From Papaver somniferum (taxonomy: Eukaryota > Streptophyta > Magnoliopsida > Ranunculales > Papaveraceae): DNA of 64,000 bases. This document shows positions 58,969 through 64,000 of this stretch, one piece after another. Each line of letters opens with the position of its first letter. The stretch's first letter is position 1. The translations under genes were made by a program, and so were the position numbers. Below the pieces are notes generated by a model. It was not told the origin of the DNA and searched no databases. It worked only from the letters and a program-made list of their open reading frames with translations. The DNA is taken from contig NW_020639929.1 in the NCBI RefSeq assembly GCF_003573695.1, positions 3,748,406-3,812,405 on the forward strand, read 5' to 3'.

Positions 58969-60549
58969 TTAAAATTTATCTACTGGATTATATACAAAAA
59001 ATTCACCATACACCAAAAGTCTAAAGAGTTGAGGATCAACCCAAAAGACAAAGTGTAGCGGTTTCAACAACTTCACACATGAAAGAAAAGCACGTGAAGC
59101 TGTGAAACCAAATGAGCTACCCCCAAACCTGGATTTTACAGAACATATAATTTTGAAAACAAAATCGCGCAGCTTTGGGGGTTCATCATGCACAAGATCT
59201 AACTCAAAGTGTACTTTGCTATGGACGGGCAAACATGCAATTTCCAACTGTGGTTCCTCAAAGATATTATATTTAAATGCAAAATGGTCCAAGAGGACTT
59301 GGGAAGCACACAGTTCCAAACCTAGATTAGGCATTCTCAGAAAAATTGGTTTTACAATATTGGTACAAACCAAATATAGGTTGGGTGGAAGGCCATCAGA
59401 TTGTGACTCATGTAGGAGAATAGGTACGTCATTATCAATCAAATCAAAATCTCCTAAATCATCTACACATGTCACATCATGCTCACAATCATCAATCAAA
59501 TTAGCAAGTTCACACTCAGAATCATCAACATCATCAACAGATTTGTCCTCATGCATCGGCAATTCAATGGAAACATCATATGGAATACTAGCAGAGATAT
59601 CATTCATTAAGGTCTGGGCAGAGAAGCCTAATGTATTTGAACCCAAAGGTTCCATAACATCATCAGTATAGACATGTTCTTCTAATATAACATCATAATT
59701 ATTATCATCCTCAACAAAACAAGAGTGTCCTTCCCTAAAAACTATAGTGTTTCTATTCCACTCGTTTACCTCTAGATTAGGTTCATGTTCAATATGACTA
59801 TCATGAGTAGGGTTAAAAACACTATTTTGATAATTAATTTCATTAGGGATAACAATGCTGCTATGATCATTCAATGTATGCGTTTCTAAACTAGCAGTGT
59901 TTTGTTTGAGGAGATTGATGTTTTCCATTATAGATTGCATACAAGGGCTCATGTGAAATTGTTCGTCCTCCCCTTGTGGTGATTGATACATGGGTGCATG
60001 GTCGTTAGGGTCTATAAATGGTTGATCGCAACCTTGAAAAGGTTCATTATGGTCCCAATAACCACCATCATAATAATCTGTAGGTTCTACAAACCTTGGA
60101 ATTTCTCCAGTCCGCCTAAATTCATGGAAAATATAGCAATTCGCAATAGTGTGGTCTAAGCCATCACATGCGGGACATGCATAGATTTCAGGTTGCCTAA
60201 GAAACTTAGATGTGACAGATTCCTCATGTGATTGCATTTCTAAAGCTGCGATTCGAGCTTCTAATTGATCGATCAGTGATGATTGTGTGAGTGAGGCACT
60301 AGCAAAATGTTCATTTTCACGTTGTGGCGAATGATGCATGTGTAAATAGTCATTAGGGTTCAAGTATTGAGGCTCGGGACTTTGAAAATGTCCATAATAA
60401 TTCCTATGACTATTTACATCATGGTCTATGGGAGGTTCATAACGTGAAGTATGTCCACACGCAAGTTCTCTAAGGGATTTGTTGTACTCCCCAACTGTAG
60501 AAAAAGATCTATTCATGATTGGCTCAAAAGCTAAGTAAAGAATGTACAA
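58969..60549 (-). CDS. Gag-like zinc-knuckle ORF of the Athila-like element
   Basis: An unbroken 526-codon frame from ATG 60549; an in-frame ATG slightly downstream (MNRSFSTVGEYNKSLREL) could be the real start. A short helix (LIDQLEARIAALEMQ) comes first, then a CCHC knuckle CPACDGLDHTIANC (C-x2-C-x4-H-x4-C). Two local repeats of the NPNDYLHMHHSPQ/DPNDHAPMYQSPQ kind flank it. The centre is very acidic (VDDVDDSECELANLIDD) and the C-terminus more hydrophobic (LRMPNLGLELCAS, HFVFWVDPQLFRLLVYGEFF). A nucleic-acid-binding structural role is inferred from the knuckle and element position. Lack of stops over 1.6 kb suggests recent activity or selection. Confidence 0.75.
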   Translation of the reverse strand: MYILYLAFEPIMNRSFSTVGEYNKSLRELACGHTSRYEPPIDHDVNSHRNYYGHFQSPEPQYLNPNDYLHMHHSPQRENEHFASASLTQSSLIDQLEARIAALEMQSHEESVTSKFLRQPEIYACPACDGLDHTIANCYIFHEFRRTGEIPRFVEPTDYYDGGYWDHNEPFQGCDQPFIDPNDHAPMYQSPQGEDEQFHMSPCMQSIMENINLLKQNTASLETHTLNDHSSIVIPNEINYQNSVFNPTHDSHIEHEPNLEVNEWNRNTIVFREGHSCFVEDDNNYDVILEEHVYTDDVMEPLGSNTLGFSAQTLMNDISASIPYDVSIELPMHEDKSVDDVDDSECELANLIDDCEHDVTCVDDLGDFDLIDNDVPILLHESQSDGLPPNLYLVCTNIVKPIFLRMPNLGLELCASQVLLDHFAFKYNIFEEPQLEIACLPVHSKVHFELDLVHDEPPKLRDFVFKIICSVKSRFGGSSFGFTASRAFLSCVKLLKPLHFVFWVDPQLFRLLVYGEFFVYNPVDKF

Positions 60550-61632
60550 AGCTCAGAATTTGGTTTTTAAAGGGTTTGGATTTTTGGAAAAAATTTGGTT
60601 TTGGTGGGATAAAAGAAAAAAAAAATTTGGTTGTTAATGTGGGAGCAAAATAAAATTTGGTTTTAAAATCTGGGAGCAAGTAAAAATTTTGGTTTTTTTT
60701 TTTTTGAATGGGAGAGAAAATATTTATTTATTTATTTATTATAAAAGAAAATAAAATTTGGTTTTTGAATGGGAGCAAGCCCACTGTTGGTTTTGTGTTT
60801 GCTTTGGCCCAGCTGGTTTGAAAACGTTTGGTGAAACTGAGTCCAAAATCTCGGCCTAGAATTTGGGTACTCGGCCCACTAACGAGTTAACCTAGCGTGA
60901 TCGGTTACAAGCTCAGCTGGGTTTAAAAACCTAAAATACAAGTCCAAATTAAACAAGCTCACAAAAATTAAATACAAGCCCACAAATTAAACAAACAAGC
61001 CCACAAAAATTAATTTCAAACCCAACAGAAAATAAAAAGCCCAAAAATTGGATTTAATATTACATGCCCATAATTAAAAATGGAAGCCCACAGGTTGGGT
61101 TCTCTTAATGGGTTTAGGCTTACTTGCTTAAGCACAGCCCAGCTGCTCAGTTAGGTTGCAAAAGCCCAGTTGGGCTTTGGATCAGGACCAGCAGGGGGTA
61201 GCAGCAGCTTGCCTTTGCACAGCAGCAACAGCTGAGGCACAGCAGCAGGACCAGGAGCAGCAGCAGGAGAAGCAGCTCAGCTCTATTTGGGCTTCACAGC
61301 AGCACAACAGCACCAGAGGTTTGTTCTTAGCCTCACAGCAAGGTCGCAGCAACAACAGCAGGGGCAACAGGAGCAATTCAGCAGCAACAGGCTGCAACAG
61401 CAGCACCACAAGCACCTGGCAACTCAGAGAAGAGGTTCAGTTCCCAGAATGATGCAGTTGAAGCAAATGAGAAGAGATTATGCAAATGATGCAGATGCAC
61501 TAGAGGTGGTACTAAGTTACAGCTACAGATGCAATATGCAAGATGAGTACACTAAGATGCTTATCAGAACTACACAGCAGGCATGAGTATGCAAAGAACA
61601 GCAAGAAAAACTTCAAAAACACGGCAACCAAG
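60550..61632. other. Untranslated leader of the Athila-like element
   Basis: Contains a CAG-rich microsatellite-like zone (61195-61420) that yields Gln-rich or Leu-rich frames by composition only, and runs of AAATTTGGTTTT near 60580-60760. Confidence 0.6.
61195..61420. repeat. Imperfect CAG/CAGCAA repeat
   Basis: Dense AGCAGCAACAG-type words over about 225 bp. Frames on both strands are open as a side effect. Confidence 0.8.
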
Positions 61633-61650
61633 TCCCCGGCAGCGGCGCCA
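61633..61650 (-). other. Primer-binding site, tRNA-Asp type
   Basis: The minus strand reads TGGCGCCGCTGCCGGGGA, matching the 3' end complement of plant tRNA-Asp except for one base as I recall it. This is the Athila/Tat-type primer site and fixes the element's orientation. Confidence 0.82.
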
Positions 61651-61656
61651 AAAACT

Positions 61657-63494
61657 TGGTAGGCTGGGGACTGTGTATAAAAATGAGAGCAAGATGGGAA
61701 TGTATGAGAAGCCTACAGTGATAACCGCAAGTGCACGGTGTCGATTGTGGTGTTGTGCAAATATGGGTCATTCCACAGAGACTAGGGTGTGAATTGAAGC
61801 TTTCCTACTTTCCTAAGCTAAGATTATCCTAAGCAGTAAACTAAGGCAGTGAATTAAAGTGATGAAGCAAGTGACAGTTAACAAGAAAATTCAGTGGCAG
61901 TGAGCCAAAGGCAGTGACAAAGAAACAAAGGCATTTTGAAAAGGAAAACAGTGGGAATGGAAGTGGATTATGGGTGAGAACTAGGGGTTTGAATTCACCT
62001 TTGCTTAGCTATGCAGTCTTTTATTAAGATGTTAAACACAACTATGGTCTTCTCCAAAGTACTAGTTGTCTTTCTAAGGTACAACTAGTCAAAGGCATAT
62101 GAATTCAGCATGGAGTTGAAGTTTATCAACATCTTATACATCTAACTATAATGCATACATGGCATACAATGTGAAAGTGAGATGATGACATACTAAGTTC
62201 AATTCTTTCCTAAACTTGTTTATCCTTCAAGAGCAATATGATCAATGTAATACACACAGTAGACCAAGGCTTCATCAAATCCCTAGCATGATGGATTAGA
62301 ACATGATGAACATCAATGGATAAACATACACTGTTGGATAAAATTAAAATTGGAAAGACGTAAAAACCTAAAACTATCCTACAGACGCACTGGCTAGTCC
62401 AGGCATATCTCTAACACATACCCACAACATCTATTTATAGTTACAAGCACAAAATTAGGGTTACAATAATTTTTTCCCAAATCAGAGAAATTAGGGTTTC
62501 ACTTTACCTATTTTGATGGCACAATCTCTCCCCCATGCGTCGACCCATTCTTCCTCTGACTCTCCTTCTCCATTCCCATGCCTCAATTGATCCTCTAGCT
62601 TCACCTATTTCATCATTTTCTCATCTAGGGTTTCAGAGAGAAAAGAGGGGAAATTAATGAAATAGAAGGCTAGGGAAAGGTAGGGTGATGATGGGTTTTG
62701 TTCGATTTGGTGGAGAGAGTTGGTGGTGGCGTTTGGTGGAGATGGCAGGGGAGAAGGTGGTGGTGATGGCGTACGGGTTCTGCAGACGGAGAGGGGAAGA
62801 AGATGGAGAAGAATAAGGACCCGATAGAAATGATTTAGGGTATGTTTGTTTTGGGGGTGTAGGTGTTTGTCACTGCTATGTGAAGCGGGTGTAGCCAATT
62901 CGATGTCCAGCAAGGATGAGACGTTGGATGCGAAGATGATGGATCGATCTAACGGCGAGATGGAAGCGATCGAGGAGCGACCGTTGGATGATGAAGTACA
63001 ACGAAACTGACGGCCCAAGATGGAGTTAGGTGTTGTAGTGTTAGACAGGAGCTTCAGACTTCGATGCACGACGATGAAGCGACTGTAGGATGCTGAGATG
63101 ATCCAATCTGACGGCTGAAGATAAAGGCGGGTATGGATATTGTAAATGAGTTTGGGTAAGGGTTTTGGGCCTTGGGTATGCCAAGCTCACTTCGTTCTTT
63201 AAGAGCAAATCTTCCTTCTAAGCCCATTTCTAGCCTTTGAGTCTTGTGCACAACATTCTTCGCGGCTTCCTTGCGTGATTCCTATCGGCTTTTCACTACT
63301 TTTCTGCTCTTTTCGCTCCGCAACTCATCCAAACTTTATTTATTACCTAAAAATGCAAAATTAATTAAGAAAAATATTTATTCTTGAAAACAATGAAAAT
63401 ACAGAATATGGGATAAAATGTAGAATTAATGCACAAAAGATGAGTTAAATGCCAACAAAAAGGGATAAATATATACAATATTTGGCACTCATCA
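61657..63494 (-). repeat. Right LTR (5' in element sense)
   Basis: 1838 bp, TGGTAGGCTGGGG to CACTCATCA. It shares both ends with the left LTR but has an unrelated-looking segment at about 61800-62390. Confidence 0.87.
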
Positions 63495-63515
63495 AATACC
63501 CCCAAACCTGAATTT
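63495..63515 (-). other. Extra polypurine-tract copy outside the right LTR
   Basis: AATACCCCCAAACCTGAATTT directly follows the LTR, the same as 57566-57586 inside the element. It is a stub of a second element's interior, not a target duplication. Confidence 0.85.
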
Positions 63516-64000
63516 CGGCCTCTCGCAAGAGAGAGCTCCCAAAACCGGCCTCCCAAAACAGTCACCAGAACCCCCCCCCCCCCCCCCCCCCCCTTTTCTT
63601 CTTCACAACACAGAAAATATATACCAAATAAAGACGTGTCGTCATTCTCTTAATTAGCCTTAATTGAAACTTGCATGGTGGTCATCAATGTGATCTCCCC
63701 GTATATATTCTTCTTCATTTTGCTTGCATGCATATTTGGTAGATTTAAAAAGAATCCCATGGGTGAGAAAGCAAAACTGGATGTGTAAATATGCGACGAC
63801 ACATGGCATAATAACCCATTATAATGTTTTCTGCTTGCAATTTGCTGAAAATCGCACGACTGTCCTTCTGAGCCCCACAAAACCATGATTCAGGGAAAAG
63901 CATGTGTACGTGCTTGACCTCCTTGTTTTCAATTAGACCGTCCCACTTGTGTATCATCCCTTCTCTGTCTCGTTTTGGTGTCTCGGGTAACCTTGCTGGG
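63516..64000. other. Unassigned sequence with a 23-base C run
   Basis: 63571-63593 is 23 consecutive C, preceded by CTC/GAG-rich sequence with small inverted repeats (CTCTCGCAAGAGAG). The rest to 64000 is ordinary AT-rich DNA with short minus-strand frames lacking any recognised domain. Confidence 0.5.

Larger units (their letters stand above)
55583..63494 (-). mobile_element. Athila-like Ty3 retrotransposon without pol, minus orientation
   Basis: The LTRs at 55583-57565 and 61657-63494 both begin TGGTAGGCTGGGG and end GGCACTCATCA on the plus strand. Inside the right LTR is the primer site; inside the left LTR is a polypurine tract. Between them is a single long ORF and no protease, RT or integrase. 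This is a gag-only, non-autonomous layout (LARD/TR-GAG type). The outer flanks TTCGT and AATAC do not match, and the right flank repeats the internal purine tract, so the right LTR is not at an original insertion boundary. Confidence 0.85.

Noticed and set aside
59102..59671. 189-codon plus-strand frame
   Set aside because: Lies wholly antisense to the 526-aa gag-like ORF and shows Ser/Lys-rich composition typical of a shadow frame.
61156..61586. Gln-rich and Leu-rich frames on both strands
   Set aside because: Produced by the CAG/CAGCAA repeat, not by coding selection.
61633..61650. Possible tRNA-Asp gene
   Set aside because: Only the 18-base 3' complement is present, adjacent to an LTR; it is a primer-binding site.

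Overview
This is nuclear DNA of a flowering plant, very probably a eudicot. It is AT-rich, its genes have GT-AG introns, it carries plant-only families (F-box/FBA, early nodulin-like phytocyanin, an RDR3/4/5-type RNA-dependent RNA polymerase), and about two thirds of it is nested transposable elements. The F-box family looks poppy-like (Ranunculales/Papaver) to me, but that is only an inference. I see no rRNA, tRNA or CRISPR.

Layout. 1-900 is a remnant of an LTR retrotransposon. 2304-6911 is a CACTA-type DNA transposon with an AAT target duplication; it carries broken pieces of host genes (a MINDY-type deubiquitinase, proteasome subunit beta-3 and a leucine-rich-repeat protein) and no visible transposase. 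7718-8084 is a MITE. 8240-13075 is a tandem pair of decayed F-box genes, the first with a solo LTR in its downstream block; a third F-box fragment lies at 28682-29080. 14604-15480 (minus) is a small three-exon gene of unknown function that looks intact. 16146-28172 is a 12-kb Tat-like Ty3 retrotransposon in minus orientation (ATACC target duplication). Most of its pol is missing, it has an intron-containing antisense gene, and an opposite-strand copia fragment sits between two copies of a 1063-bp direct repeat. 29165-31492 is an internally deleted hAT element and 32361-32960 an older hAT relic. 33105-33812 is a MITE-like element built of short hairpins.

The clearest intact gene is the early nodulin-like protein at 34381-35034. 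36813-41163 is a young copia element (CTTAC target duplication) missing its integrase core. It ends about 105 bp beyond the stop codon of an RNA-dependent RNA polymerase gene (41273-46977, minus), which itself shows several disabling lesions. 47468-53064 holds Tat-family LTRs and internal sequence with a 2.1-kb solo LTR inserted. 53065-54991 is a probable Helitron. 55583-63494 is an Athila-like Ty3 element in minus orientation: it has a tRNA-Asp-type primer site, an intact 526-aa zinc-knuckle ORF and no pol, and its two LTRs are mosaic rather than a matched pair. A 23-base C run at 63571-63593 may be an assembly join.

How it fits together. Few host genes look functional: the phytocyanin-like gene, the small 14604-15480 gene, and perhaps nothing else. 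The rest records transposon activity: gene capture, deletion derivatives that lost essential domains but still moved or persisted, nested insertion, and recombination between elements. All identifications come from reading motifs by eye; no database search was run.
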